DNA of 64,000 nucleotides from Echinicola salinicaeni. GTDB lineage: Bacteria; Bacteroidota; Bacteroidia; Cytophagales; Cyclobacteriaceae. How positions within the stretch are numbered: the first letter of the stretch is position 1; each line of letters opens with the position of its first letter. A program made the position numbers and the translations under genes. Below the pieces are notes generated by a model, which made no database searches, had not been told where the DNA came from, and saw only the letters and a program-made list of their open reading frames with translations. Shown piece after piece: positions 46,421 through 55,770 of this stretch. The stretch lies in NCBI RefSeq assembly GCF_014280965.1, contig NZ_JACODZ010000006.1, forward strand, positions 124,001 to 188,000. The letters run 5' to 3'.

Positions 46421-46475
46421 AGGAACTTATTAACACAGGTTTGCCTTTAGTAATCAATCCATTGATTAATGACGC

Positions 46476-48581
46476 ATGAGCACATTAAAAAAATCATTCC
46501 GAATTGCATTCATTTTATGCTTACTAAGTGTAAGTGCCTTTTCACAGATCATCCAACCACCAAAATGGGAAATTTCCCTATCTGATCAATCAGCAGAAGT
46601 TGGCGAAGAAATTGACTTGATTTTTAGGGCAGAAATTCCAAAGAATTGGTATATCTATTCCAATGACTTCGATCCGGACTTGGGCCCTATGCTCACAGAG
46701 CTGAGCTTGGAAGGTTCCAAAGGTCTCGAAAAAGTAGGCGAACTTCAGGCTATCGACCCAAAAAGGAAAATAGACGAAATTTGGGAAGGAGAAGTAAGTT
46801 ATTTTACTGGCAAAGGCGAGTTTAGACAAAAAATCAAGATCACTTCTGAACAAGTTAAAGTGAATGCCACATTAGGCTACCAAATGTGCTCTGATGTCAC
46901 CGGGCAATGTGTGCCTTATGAAGAAGACTTCTCCAAAACCTTCAGCGCCCAAGCTACTAGCAACACCCAAACTCAAGAGCCTGTCACAACCTTCAAAGAA
47001 CAAACTTCTGAAGAGTCAGAAAAAGCTCAAAATAAAGAAGTCCCAAAAACTGAAATAGCTGAGAGTCCAGAAAAGGTAACCAAAGTTAGTGAGCAAGCCG
47101 CTGACCTTTCTGGAGATCCAGAAGGCAAACAAGGCGATGCCACAGACTTGCTGCCATTTCTAATTGCCGCTTTCCTAGGTGGTTTAGCCGCACTCCTGAC
47201 CCCTTGTGTTTTCCCAATGATTCCCATGACAGTTACCTTCTTCACAGGAAGAAGTAAAAACAAATCACAAGGAATAAAAAATGCATTTATCTATGGGCTC
47301 AGTATTATTGTGATTTACACCTTGGCAGGAACCTTAGTCGCTGCTATCCAAGGCCCTGAATTTGCCAATTGGTTATCCACTCACTGGCTGCCAAACATTT
47401 TCTTCTTCTTGGTATTTATTTTCTTTGCGTTGGCTTTCTTAGGCCTTTTTGAAATCACTTTGCCAAGTGGCTTGGTCAATAAGATGGATGCCAAAGCAGA
47501 TCAAGGAGGCTTGACAGGAGTTTTCTTTATGGCCTTCACCTTGGTGTTGGTTTCCTTTTCCTGTACTGGCCCGATTGTAGGTTCCATCCTTATAGAATCC
47601 GCGGGAGGTGAAATCATAAAGCCAATCCTAGGTATGTTTGCCTTTTCATTGGCCTTCGCAGTTCCTTTCACCCTATTTGCTATCTTCCCAGAATGGCTGA
47701 ACGGCCTTCCTAAGTCTGGAGGTTGGTTGAACGCTGTTAAAGTAGTATTGGGATTTTTGGAACTTGCACTTGCCTTCAAATTCCTAAGTGTAGCCGATCA
47801 AGTTTATCATTGGGGACTATTGGACAGGGATATTTATTTAGCCATTTGGATCGTAATCTTCGCCTTACTTGGACTTTATTTACTGGGTAAAATACGCTTG
47901 CCACACGACTCACCTCTAGAGAACCTAAGTGTACCTAGATTGCTTCTAGCCACCATCACCTTTGTATTTGTAATCTATTTGATCCCAGGGCTATTTGGTG
48001 CCCCACTTAAGTCACTAAGCGGATATCTTCCCCCAATGGCTACCCATGATTTTAATTTGGAAAAGTTGATCCGTGAAAATAAAGGGGCTGCTGTTTCTGA
48101 AAGTGAAATGACCGAAGCACCAAAATATGCCGACTTACTTCATTGGCCCCATGGACTACAAGGATATTTTGATTATGAACAAGCCTTTCGTGTTGCCAAA
48201 AAAGAAAACAAGCCACTTTTCATAGATTTTACCGGCCATGGCTGTGTTAACTGTAGGGAGATGGAAGCAAAGGTTTGGTCTAATCCGGAAGTGCTCAGTA
48301 GATTGAAAAATGATTTCGTCTTGGTGGCATTGTATGTCGATGAAAGAACTGAGCTTCCTGAATCAGAATGGTATACTTCTGAATATGACAATAAGGTGAA
48401 GAAAACCATCGGTAAGCAAAATGCTGATTTTCAAATCACACGGTTCAATAATAATGCACAGCCTTATTATGTAATATTGGACAATGAAGAAAACCTGTTG
48501 ATAAGACCAAAAGCCTATGATACCAATCCACAAAATTTCGTGGAATTCTTGGATAAGGCCAAGGCGGAATTTGAAAAATAA
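46476..48581 (+). CDS. dsbD: Thiol:disulfide interchange protein DsbD family
   Basis: This 701-residue protein carries electrons from cytoplasmic thioredoxin to the periplasm. It has a signal peptide (about 1-22) and an N-terminal DsbD-alpha-like domain with a Cys pair, MCSDVTGQC. An acidic/Ser-rich linker (about 155-225) leads to a membrane core with LLTPCVFPMIPM and SFSCTGPIVGS, the membrane Cys pair. The C-terminal thioredoxin domain has CVNC at Cys590 and Cys593 and a cis-Pro in NAQPYYVIL. All six electron-relay cysteines appear present. It supports Dsb-type repair, cytochrome maturation and Msr-like systems. Confidence 0.94.
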   Translation: MSTLKKSFRIAFILCLLSVSAFSQIIQPPKWEISLSDQSAEVGEEIDLIFRAEIPKNWYIYSNDFDPDLGPMLTELSLEGSKGLEKVGELQAIDPKRKIDEIWEGEVSYFTGKGEFRQKIKITSEQVKVNATLGYQMCSDVTGQCVPYEEDFSKTFSAQATSNTQTQEPVTTFKEQTSEESEKAQNKEVPKTEIAESPEKVTKVSEQAADLSGDPEGKQGDATDLLPFLIAAFLGGLAALLTPCVFPMIPMTVTFFTGRSKNKSQGIKNAFIYGLSIIVIYTLAGTLVAAIQGPEFANWLSTHWLPNIFFFLVFIFFALAFLGLFEITLPSGLVNKMDAKADQGGLTGVFFMAFTLVLVSFSCTGPIVGSILIESAGGEIIKPILGMFAFSLAFAVPFTLFAIFPEWLNGLPKSGGWLNAVKVVLGFLELALAFKFLSVADQVYHWGLLDRDIYLAIWIVIFALLGLYLLGKIRLPHDSPLENLSVPRLLLATITFVFVIYLIPGLFGAPLKSLSGYLPPMATHDFNLEKLIRENKGAAVSESEMTEAPKYADLLHWPHGLQGYFDYEQAFRVAKKENKPLFIDFTGHGCVNCREMEAKVWSNPEVLSRLKNDFVLVALYVDERTELPESEWYTSEYDNKVKKTIGKQNADFQITRFNNNAQPYYVILDNEENLLIRPKAYDTNPQNFVEFLDKAKAEFEK

Positions 48582-48604
48582 ACTTAAACAAATTGCTTAA
48601 AATC

Positions 48605-48637
48605 AAGGTGCTGAAAACAAATTCAGCACCTTTTTTT
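48605..48637. terminator. Terminator between dsbD and YeiH gene
   Basis: AAGGTGCTGAA, six bases, TTCAGCACCTT, then a run of T. It lies between convergent genes. Confidence 0.85.
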
Positions 48638-48656
48638 GTATATGGAGTTGTGGTTA

Positions 48657-49646
48657 TTAATAAAATTGTATAATCGCCCATAAAGTAGCAGATCCTATGA
48701 GCAACCAAAGCAAGCTTGCCTGCAATAATATTTTTGGCCCTCCGCTGAAAAGTACTTTTTTGGACAAACTGCTTCCTATCAGGAATATCGCCAGACACAT
48801 GCATGCATGAGCAAAACTAACAATATAAGACCTGATCATGCCAATCTCGGGTAAATAACTATTGAGCAGTACTGCAACTACAAAAAGCCCGATAAAATAA
48901 GGAATCTTTACCTTACTGGTCTTCTTAGAAAACACAACCGCAGCGATCAGCGCAACAGGAATTATCCACATTGCCCTGGCCAATTTCAATGTAGTAGCAA
49001 CGGACAAAGCCTGATCACCAAACTGGCTCGCTGCGCCAACTACTGAACTGGTATCATGAATGGCAATGGCACACCAAATTCCAAACTGTTGAGGACTTAG
49101 TCCTAAGAAGTCTCCTATTAAGGGAAATATAAACAAGGCCAGAGAATTTAAAACAAATACAGCACCCAAAGCAATGGTCACCTCACTCTGCTTGGCCTTG
49201 ATAACAGGGCTCACTGTGGCAATGGCACTTCCTCCACAAATGGCCGTGCCTACAGCAATCAAAAAAGATAATGTCTGACCTGATTTAAAGACTTTTCCTA
49301 TTATTAACCCAAGAACCAGCGTACTTAAGATTGCTGCAAAAATCAATGGAAACGCTTGCTTTCCCGTAGCGATGGCTTCTGGTGCTTCTATGCTAAAACC
49401 AAGCCCCACCACTGCCAGCTGCAATAGATAGTCGGTCACCTTTTGCCCACTTTCTCCAATCGGGTTGCCGATAAAAAAGGAAAATACCAAACCCAACAAT
49501 AAAGCATAAGATGCCGATATAAAAGGAAACAAACAGATCATCCCAGCCAAAACAAACAGCAATTGCCTTAAGCTAATTGCCCGGTCCAAAAATCTTTGGA
49601 ATCCGATAATTTTAGTGCCGATATGATTGCTTCTTTCCATCCTCAT
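48657..49646 (-). CDS. YeiH/UPF0324 family putative sulfate exporter
   Basis: This 329-residue inner-membrane protein has about nine or ten hydrophobic helices and the UPF0324 signatures TAICGGSAIATVSPVIKA, IALGAVFVLNSLALFIFP and IWCAIAIHDTSSVVGAASQFG. The family is annotated as putative sulfate exporters, with limited direct evidence. It follows a LysR regulator by 71 bases and a sulfatase further upstream in the same direction. That context suits removal of sulfate or a related anion. Confidence 0.92.
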   Translation of the reverse strand: MRMERSNHIGTKIIGFQRFLDRAISLRQLLFVLAGMICLFPFISASYALLLGLVFSFFIGNPIGESGQKVTDYLLQLAVVGLGFSIEAPEAIATGKQAFPLIFAAILSTLVLGLIIGKVFKSGQTLSFLIAVGTAICGGSAIATVSPVIKAKQSEVTIALGAVFVLNSLALFIFPLIGDFLGLSPQQFGIWCAIAIHDTSSVVGAASQFGDQALSVATTLKLARAMWIIPVALIAAVVFSKKTSKVKIPYFIGLFVVAVLLNSYLPEIGMIRSYIVSFAHACMCLAIFLIGSSLSKKVLFSGGPKILLQASLLWLLIGSATLWAIIQFY

Positions 49647-49718
49647 TACCTATAATTGGGATGAAACAAAGTTGAAGCAATTCAGTCACTTATGGAAATT
49701 GTTTTTAGCAATGACTGA

Positions 49719-50612
49719 TTACCTGAGGTTATAATGAAGGGCAAATTTCATAAACAAATCTGACAGGGAATCCCCTTGTCCATGGGGCTGGATAAAAAAG
49801 AAATGACGTTCTATATTCAGTTCATCCATTTCTATCACCGAGAATTCCTTATTCTCAAGCTCCTTTAACACCGTGAATACTGATAAAAAAGCCATGGCAT
49901 TGGAGTTCATCAAATAACGCTTGATACTTTCCGTGCTTCCTAATTGCATTTCTTTCTTGAGTTGGCCAAGCTTTATCCCCAGTGGCTTGAGCGCATGGGC
50001 AATTACCTCAAGCGTTCCTGAGCCAGGCTCTCTTAATAATAAAGATGTCTCCAGTAATTCTTCTTTTGAAATGATTCCCTTCTTAGCTTTTGGATGGCCA
50101 GTTCTGGCTATCAACAAAAGTTCGTCTTTGATAAATTCGGTGTACTTGAACAAGGTCTGTTTTGAATGTCCCTCTATCACACCCAGATCAATTTCCTGAT
50201 TTTGCAGCAGCCGCTCTATTTGTTCGGTATTACCAGTCGTCAAACTGAGCCTGATATCCTTAAACTTATCATGAAAAGAAGCCAAAATTGGCGGAAGCAG
50301 ATACTGTGCTACTGTAGTACTTGCCCCGATCCTCAACAATCCCCGATGGGACTGGGCAAAATTGTTCATCTCAAACTCTAAATTTCGGTATATCGCAAAA
50401 ATCTGTTCTGCATACTCAAACAGGGAATGGCCGGCAGGAGTAAGTGAAATCTTACTGCCCTGCCGATCAAAAAGCTTAACTTTATAATGTGCCTCAATCT
50501 GGCGGATATGTTTCGTCACTGCTGGCTGGGTAATATACAATTCTTCCGCAGCCTTGGTGAAATTAAGCCGCTTGGCCACCGTATGAAACACTTGAAGTCT
50601 AAAATCAAACAT
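49719..50612 (-). CDS. LysR family regulator (YeiE/CysB-like)
   Basis: This 297-residue LysR protein has an N-terminal HTH (RLQVFHTVAKRLNFTKAAEELYITQPAVTKHIRQIE) and an effector domain with TTVAQYLLPPILASFHDKF and REPGSGTLEVIAHAL. This resembles the YeiE group commonly found beside YeiH genes. It starts 19 bases after the sulfatase stop and precedes YeiH, so it probably controls at least YeiH in response to a sulfur compound. The ligand is unknown. Confidence 0.93.
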   Translation of the reverse strand: MFDFRLQVFHTVAKRLNFTKAAEELYITQPAVTKHIRQIEAHYKVKLFDRQGSKISLTPAGHSLFEYAEQIFAIYRNLEFEMNNFAQSHRGLLRIGASTTVAQYLLPPILASFHDKFKDIRLSLTTGNTEQIERLLQNQEIDLGVIEGHSKQTLFKYTEFIKDELLLIARTGHPKAKKGIISKEELLETSLLLREPGSGTLEVIAHALKPLGIKLGQLKKEMQLGSTESIKRYLMNSNAMAFLSVFTVLKELENKEFSVIEMDELNIERHFFFIQPHGQGDSLSDLFMKFALHYNLR

Positions 50613-50631
50613 AAAGTGAAGTTAAGACTTT

Positions 50632-52479
50632 TTAGGAACCTGAGGTCAAGTACAATAACCTTCTTTTGGCTTCCTCATTCTTTTTTACTTCATCAGAAAT
50701 CCTTTTGGGGTCAATATCAAATTCATATTGGCCTTTTCCATCCTCCATCAAAACAATGGAATTCATGATCAATAGTGCCTCGGTACCATCCTTTGATTGG
50801 TATAAAGCCTTGGTCATTTCCTCAACAGGATTGGCAAAGCCATTTAGTCCCAAGAATTCCAATGCCCGCACCCTCACGATCATTTCTGGATCATTGGAGG
50901 CCATATTTTCAATGGTATCTCTCAAGCCAAGAGCTTCTTCTCCAAAGCTACTGGCCACAATAATCCCCCAATATCTTTTCCAAGGATCATTGTCGGACAA
51001 TGCCTTTTTGATTGACTTATCCACATTTTCGAATTTCTCCAAACTTAAATCAGCTATATCCACATAGGCCTGGATATCGGACTGATGTTCCTTTCCAAAT
51101 TCAACTGGGTTATCAAAGGCATTCTTGATCAAGTAAAACTCTGGATAGAAAGATAAATCTGGCATTCCTTTTATCCATTTTTGCAAATCCTTTCTAAGGT
51201 CCAATAAAGCCTCTTTGTACATTGGGTCATTGGCCAAGTTATGGGTTTCATAAGGGTCACTCTCCAAATCATAAAGTGCTTCAACAGGCTTTCCTTCAAA
51301 GAAGGCCGCTTGCGTCTCATTTAATTCTCCCTTTTTATATAGCTCCCACCATTCTTTATAGGCCATTTGCTTATATCGGTAGTTATTCATCAGTCCATCA
51401 AAATTGAATGGCTGGTAATTTCTGATATACTTATACTTACCTTTCCTTAGAGACCTCACCAAATCATATTTTTCATCGAATCGATCAGCATAACCGTAGG
51501 CTTTGACTTTTTTATAAGCCTTTTTCAATCCTAAAAATGGCCTACCATCCATTTCCTTAGGGATATCAACTCCTGCAAGCTGTAATACAGTTGGTCCGAA
51601 ATCAACAAAACTCACAAACTCCTTCACTCGACTTCCTTGTGGATAAGTTACCATATCCTTAAAGTTTTCTGGAATGTGGATAACTAAGGGAACATGCAGG
51701 CCAGTCTCATATAGATAACCCTTGCTACCAGGCATAACGCCACCGTGGTCTCCATAGTAAAAAATAAAGGTATCATTGAGCAATCCCTCTTTCTCAAGTT
51801 CAGCAACCAACTCACCCACCTTTTGGTCCATTCCTTGAATTCTGGAAAGGTACCGTGCTCTGGTATATTCAAACAATTTGGTCCTAGGATGATGGGGATC
51901 CAGTTCTTTGGAATTTGGCAATTCATTCAATGGCTCATTTTGCATCACCTTTTCACCAAAGTGTAAACTCCCCTCATGAGTAGAAGCAATATTATACACA
52001 TGGAAAAAAGGCTGTCCGTTTTGCCGGTTTTTATAACTGGCTTTTTTCGAAGAATCATCCCAAACTCCTTCATTTTTGATGAAGTTATAATCTTCTTTAG
52101 CGTTATTGGTGGTATAATAACCCGCCTCTCTTAGGTAGGTGGGAAACATTTTTAATCCTTTAGGTAAAGGTACTTTTTGCAATTTTCGGTGATATTCTGC
52201 TCCTAACCTTGGCGCATAGCAACCAGAAATAAGGGTAGACCTGGCCACACTACACACTGGACCATTGGAAAATGCATGATCATAAATCAATCCAGTTTCA
52301 GCAAGAGCTGCAATATTCGGGGTATTGATCCCATTTTCATCATATAAGGATAAATAATGTTTTGAATTGTCTTCGGAGGTAATCCAAACAATATTGGGAT
52401 GTTTCTGTCCAAATGCAGCGTTACTAAGGACAATACTTAGCATGAATAATAGACTAAGTTGGGTGATCAATTTTGACAT
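50632..52479 (-). CDS. Family S1 sulfatase with C-terminal HEAT-like repeats
   Basis: This 615-residue secreted sulfatase (from ATG 52479; an in-frame ATG at 52536 would put a charged stretch before the signal peptide) has a signal peptide (about 1-24). The nucleophile motif is CSVAR at Cys76, and a metal residue pair reads SED (residues 35-37) rather than DD. Conserved metal residues lie in FYYGDHGGVMPG. The last 110 residues or so look helical and HEAT-like (DPWKRYWGIIVASSFGEEA, DPEMIVRVRALEFLGLNG). The substrate is unknown. It heads a sulfatase-LysR-YeiH run. Confidence 0.92.
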   Translation of the reverse strand: MSKLITQLSLLFMLSIVLSNAAFGQKHPNIVWITSEDNSKHYLSLYDENGINTPNIAALAETGLIYDHAFSNGPVCSVARSTLISGCYAPRLGAEYHRKLQKVPLPKGLKMFPTYLREAGYYTTNNAKEDYNFIKNEGVWDDSSKKASYKNRQNGQPFFHVYNIASTHEGSLHFGEKVMQNEPLNELPNSKELDPHHPRTKLFEYTRARYLSRIQGMDQKVGELVAELEKEGLLNDTFIFYYGDHGGVMPGSKGYLYETGLHVPLVIHIPENFKDMVTYPQGSRVKEFVSFVDFGPTVLQLAGVDIPKEMDGRPFLGLKKAYKKVKAYGYADRFDEKYDLVRSLRKGKYKYIRNYQPFNFDGLMNNYRYKQMAYKEWWELYKKGELNETQAAFFEGKPVEALYDLESDPYETHNLANDPMYKEALLDLRKDLQKWIKGMPDLSFYPEFYLIKNAFDNPVEFGKEHQSDIQAYVDIADLSLEKFENVDKSIKKALSDNDPWKRYWGIIVASSFGEEALGLRDTIENMASNDPEMIVRVRALEFLGLNGFANPVEEMTKALYQSKDGTEALLIMNSIVLMEDGKGQYEFDIDPKRISDEVKKNEEAKRRLLYLTSGS

Positions 52480-52503
52480 TGTTATTTGTTTTGGCGATGG
52501 AAA

Positions 52504-52537
52504 TAAAAATTTGGAGCCTTGACTATAAGGCTCCAAA
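52504..52537 (-). terminator. Terminator after trpB2
   Basis: TTTGGAGCCTT, six bases, AAGGCTCCAAA is a perfect 11-bp stem, followed on the - strand by TTTTTATTT. It isolates trpB2 from the sulfatase. Confidence 0.88.
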
Positions 52538-52544
52538 AGGTCAA

Positions 52545-53909
52545 TTATGAGATCATAGGGGTATCTAATTCAGCTAAGGATTTTTGGATATCCTCATCAC
52601 TTAATTCGTGCTTGACGATCTTTCCGGCAAAATAATCTTCATAGGCTTTCATATCAAAATTCCCATGGCCACAGAGATTGAAAAGAATCGTTTTGGAGGT
52701 ACCTTCTTCCTTACATTTTTTAGCTTCCTTAATGGCTGTTGCTATTCCATGGGTTGCTTCTGGAGCCGGAATAATCCCTTCAGCTTGGGCAAAAGTTACA
52801 CCTGCTTCAAATACTTCAATATTGTCATGGGCACTCGCTTCTATCAATTGATCTCTCAGCAATTGACTTACGATTACCCCTGCGCCGTGATATCTAAGTC
52901 CACCGGCATGGATAGGCGCTGGCACAAAATTATGGCCCAAGGTGTACATGGGTAAAAGTGGCGTCATTCCTACATTATCCCCAAAGTCATACCTGAACAC
53001 CCCTTTGGTCAATTTTGGACAAGAAGTAGGCTCACTGGCAATACAGCGTATATCTTTCCCCTCTTCCAAATTCAATCTTAAAAAAGGGAAGGCCAACCCG
53101 GCAAAATTGGATCCACCGCCAAAAGGCGCAATCACAATATCCGGCATATCTCCTGCTTTTTCCATTTGCTTGACCGCCTCCAAACCAATAATTGTTTGAT
53201 GCAGCTTCACATGGTTTAACACACTCCCCAAGGCATATTTAGTTTCAGGATCAGTAGCTGCACGTTCAATGGCCTCAGAAATGGCAATCCCCAATGAGCC
53301 GGAAGTGTTAGGATCTTTTTCCAAAATCTTTCTACCTACTTCTGTAGCCTCAGAAGGAGAAGGAAAAACCTTTGCCCCCCATGTGTTCATCATGATCTTT
53401 CTATAAGGCTTATGGTCATAGGATAACCTCACCATGTACACTTCACAGTCTATATCAAAGTGTTTACAAGCAAAACTTAAGGCACTTCCCCACTGTCCAG
53501 CACCAGTCTCAGTAGTTATTCTTTTGACGCCTGCTTGCTTATTATAGTAAGCTTGAGGAACAGCAGTATTAGGTTTGTGAGAACCTGAAGGACTTACCCC
53601 TTCATATTTATAGTAAATTTTCGCAGGTGTATCCAGTGCCTTTTCCAATCCATAGGCCCTGTACATTGGCGTTGGCCGCCAAATAGAGTATATATTTCTT
53701 ACCTCGTCTGGAATATCCACCCACTTTTCAGTAGTAACTTCTTGCTTGATGAGTTCTTCAGGAAATAAGTCTGCCAATGCTTCTGGGCCGATCGGCTCTT
53801 TGGTCACAGGATGCAGAGGTGGTAGTGGCTTATTGGGCATATCAGCAACGATATTATACCACTTATCTGGGATTTCACTTTCACTCAGCAGTATTTTACG
53901 GTTTTTCAT
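52545..53909 (-). CDS. trpB: TrpB2-type tryptophan synthase beta-like PLP enzyme
   Basis: This 454-residue TrpB2 protein, longer than TrpB1, has the PLP lysine in SGSHKPNTAV, the ETGAGQWGSALSFACK motif, the PFGGGSNFAG phosphate loop and HAGGLRYHGAG. It condenses indole with serine to form tryptophan. TrpB2 often salvages free indole. There is no trpA beside it, so it is probably a salvage enzyme. ATG 53909 gives the family start (RKILLSESEIPDKWYN); the longer frame from 53993 is not supported. A strong terminator follows. Confidence 0.94.
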   Translation of the reverse strand: MKNRKILLSESEIPDKWYNIVADMPNKPLPPLHPVTKEPIGPEALADLFPEELIKQEVTTEKWVDIPDEVRNIYSIWRPTPMYRAYGLEKALDTPAKIYYKYEGVSPSGSHKPNTAVPQAYYNKQAGVKRITTETGAGQWGSALSFACKHFDIDCEVYMVRLSYDHKPYRKIMMNTWGAKVFPSPSEATEVGRKILEKDPNTSGSLGIAISEAIERAATDPETKYALGSVLNHVKLHQTIIGLEAVKQMEKAGDMPDIVIAPFGGGSNFAGLAFPFLRLNLEEGKDIRCIASEPTSCPKLTKGVFRYDFGDNVGMTPLLPMYTLGHNFVPAPIHAGGLRYHGAGVIVSQLLRDQLIEASAHDNIEVFEAGVTFAQAEGIIPAPEATHGIATAIKEAKKCKEEGTSKTILFNLCGHGNFDMKAYEDYFAGKIVKHELSDEDIQKSLAELDTPMIS

Positions 53910-54074
53910 GCAATCATTTAGGTTATTGTGAATTAATTTTCCAAAAAGATTAAATATAGAAATAAAAGAAAAGACTATTGTCAAAAAATTCACTAATTGC
54001 TATACGTTTTGTATATATAAGCAAATCATTGGCAAGTCAGAAAGAATCACTCAAAATATCCTTTGGACATCAAA

Positions 54075-54539
54075 TTAAGCCCTTAACATTTCCTCCATCA
54101 GCTGAGCAATCCTATCAGCTTTTGTGTCCTCCTGCTTGGCAGCATAAATCCTGTCCAAATATCGCTTCTGCTCCCCATCTGAAAGCTTCCTAAAATTTTC
54201 CAAGGCCCGCTTGTGCTCATTCCCAAAACAGTCCATTAATTCTTTCGGAATTTCCAACGGTGATTCATCCAGATACAAAATAACCCTTACTATATCCCCT
54301 GCTTCCTTTTTGATTTTCTTTCTGATGGCAGCCTTTACAGGAAGAAATAGCTTCCCATTCCCCATCGGCATGAGTTTATAATGCTTCAATTCAAAACCAT
54401 CGATTGAGCCCTTAATAGTGACCCATCCGAAATGCTGATGTTTAGCAGGCTTGATTTCCGGAATGACAGCATAAGTCCAGCCTCCCTTTCCAGGAAATTT
54501 CTCCAATAAATATTCTTTATTGACTAAAGCCACATCCAT
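54075..54539 (-). CDS. YdeI/OmdA family protein with DUF1905 domain
   Basis: This 154-residue protein has a DUF1905 domain (GWTYAVIPEI, FGWVTIKGSIDGFELKHYKLMPMGNGKLFLPVKAAIRKKI) and a C-terminal YdeI/OmdA-like helix (LENFRKLSDGEQKRYLDRIYAAKQEDTKADRIAQLMEEM). Family members are linked to antimicrobial peptide or bacteriocin resistance in enterics, but no such role is shown here. It is downstream of SRPBCC and Crp genes in the same direction, with small gaps. Confidence 0.9.
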   Translation of the reverse strand: MDVALVNKEYLLEKFPGKGGWTYAVIPEIKPAKHQHFGWVTIKGSIDGFELKHYKLMPMGNGKLFLPVKAAIRKKIKKEAGDIVRVILYLDESPLEIPKELMDCFGNEHKRALENFRKLSDGEQKRYLDRIYAAKQEDTKADRIAQLMEEMLRA

Positions 54540-54570
54540 GATTCTCTTTGCTATAAAACTTCCAATAAAT

Positions 54571-54996
54571 TTACATATTGACAGTGGTTTCTACCCGGTT
54601 TTTCAGGGATTTATTCATCGCCTCAAAGCCAAATTTGGTTTTTGCAAGCAGCTGTTTTCTGAAAAAGGGAACTAATATTCCACTAAAATATTCACTGTGG
54701 ATAAATCTCGTTTTCCCATCAGCTAGCTGCTCCAATTGAAAGCAATGCTCCCCATCAAAAAGGCCTTTTATCCACAAGTGCCCCAACCATCTAAATTCCT
54801 TGTTTGGCCTGATAACTTGGATTATAGGTTTAAATGTCATGCCAGGTAATTTGATCTCTATGCGCCCACCTTCTCTGATATCGCCCTCAAGGCTTTTTAC
54901 GAAGGGATTCCATTGTGGGTAAGTTTCAAAACCCATTAATATTTCCCAAACTTTTTGTGCTGGTGCATTGATCTGAATTTGGGTCGTAATTTTCAT
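54571..54996 (-). CDS. SRPBCC family protein (START-like)
   Basis: This 141-residue small helix-grip fold protein has the family start ITTQIQINAPAQKVWEIL and the motif FETYPQWNPFVKSLEGDIREGGRIEI. SRPBCC proteins bind hydrophobic ligands or act in polyketide, ATPase-activator or toxin roles, so no specific function is given. It is probably co-transcribed between Crp/Fnr and YdeI. Confidence 0.9.
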   Translation of the reverse strand: MKITTQIQINAPAQKVWEILMGFETYPQWNPFVKSLEGDIREGGRIEIKLPGMTFKPIIQVIRPNKEFRWLGHLWIKGLFDGEHCFQLEQLADGKTRFIHSEYFSGILVPFFRKQLLAKTKFGFEAMNKSLKNRVETTVNM

Positions 54997-55057
54997 TTTC
55001 TAAATTTTTGATATACCCAAAGTTCATCAAAGTCGTCCATTCCGTTCTTGATATAAA

Positions 55058-55627
55058 TCAAGAATGCATCTTTTTTCGAATCCTGCTTAAAGTTTCCGGG
55101 CTCATTCCCATCATAGAAGCCAAATATTGAAGAGGAACCTCATTAAACAGTTCCCTTTTATATTGGAACAACTGCTGAAACCTCTCTTCTGCAGTCATAG
55201 ATAAAAAACCAAATACCCTGTCTTCAAGGGTCATAAAACATTTAGCAATAAATAATTTCTCCAATTCTTGCCATGCAGGAATAATTTCTCCTAATCTCTT
55301 GTACCTACCTTCGCTTAAAGTAAATAATTCACAATCATTCAAGGCCTGAATATTACGCCTAGCCGGCTTCCCAAAAGTCAAGGTTCCCAAATCTGTTATA
55401 AAATCTCCAGGGGAAGAGATCCATTGGGTAACTTCCTTTCCTTCAACATAATCAAATATCCTTAAATGCCCCTCCTTGATAAAACTCAATTTGGCTGAAT
55501 ACTGCCCCTTAACCAAAAAATGATCATCTTTGGAAAGTTTTTCAAGTTTAAATTGATCAGCGAGTAGGTCCATATCTTTGGTGCTGATCTCAAAATAGGA
55601 TTTTAGGTATTGCTGAAGTTCAGTCAT
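55058..55627 (-). CDS. Crp/Fnr family transcriptional regulator
   Basis: This 189-residue regulator (from ATG 55627; the longer frame begins in the promoter) has a cyclic-nucleotide-binding-type domain (DDHFLVKGQYSAKLSFIKEGHLRIF, DFITDLGTLTFGKPARRNIQAL). The C-terminal HTH is short (VPLQYLASMMGMSPETLSRIRKK). The cAMP-binding Arg/Glu phosphate cassette is not obvious, so the ligand is unknown. It heads the Crp-SRPBCC-YdeI run. Confidence 0.92.
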   Translation of the reverse strand: MTELQQYLKSYFEISTKDMDLLADQFKLEKLSKDDHFLVKGQYSAKLSFIKEGHLRIFDYVEGKEVTQWISSPGDFITDLGTLTFGKPARRNIQALNDCELFTLSEGRYKRLGEIIPAWQELEKLFIAKCFMTLEDRVFGFLSMTAEERFQQLFQYKRELFNEVPLQYLASMMGMSPETLSRIRKKMHS

Positions 55628-55645
55628 ATAGTAATGTGATTTGTT

Positions 55646-55653
55646 CAAAATTA
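55646..55653 (-). promoter_or_regulatory. -7 promoter element (TAATTTTG on the - strand) for the Crp/Fnr gene
   Basis: A perfect TAnnTTTG ends 18 bases before the Crp ATG at 55627. This supports the shorter start. No strong -33 is seen. Confidence 0.5.
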
Positions 55654-55770
55654 GCAGAAGCAAACCAAGATGTCATTCATTTATTTAACATTCTTTAGAG
55701 GATCAATAACAAAATTGCCGTAGCGTTTGGACCGAGATTTGCGTATGGTAAAAAAGACAAAATTAGCATT

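Noticed and set aside
48963-48971. Isolated TTATCCACA DnaA box
   Set aside because: It is a single copy inside the YeiH coding sequence with no companion boxes or AT-rich element, so it is expected by chance.
53910-53993. Longer N terminus for TrpB2
   Set aside because: The extra residues are hydrophobic and AT-rich-coded and are not part of the family start; MKNRKILL at 53909 fits.
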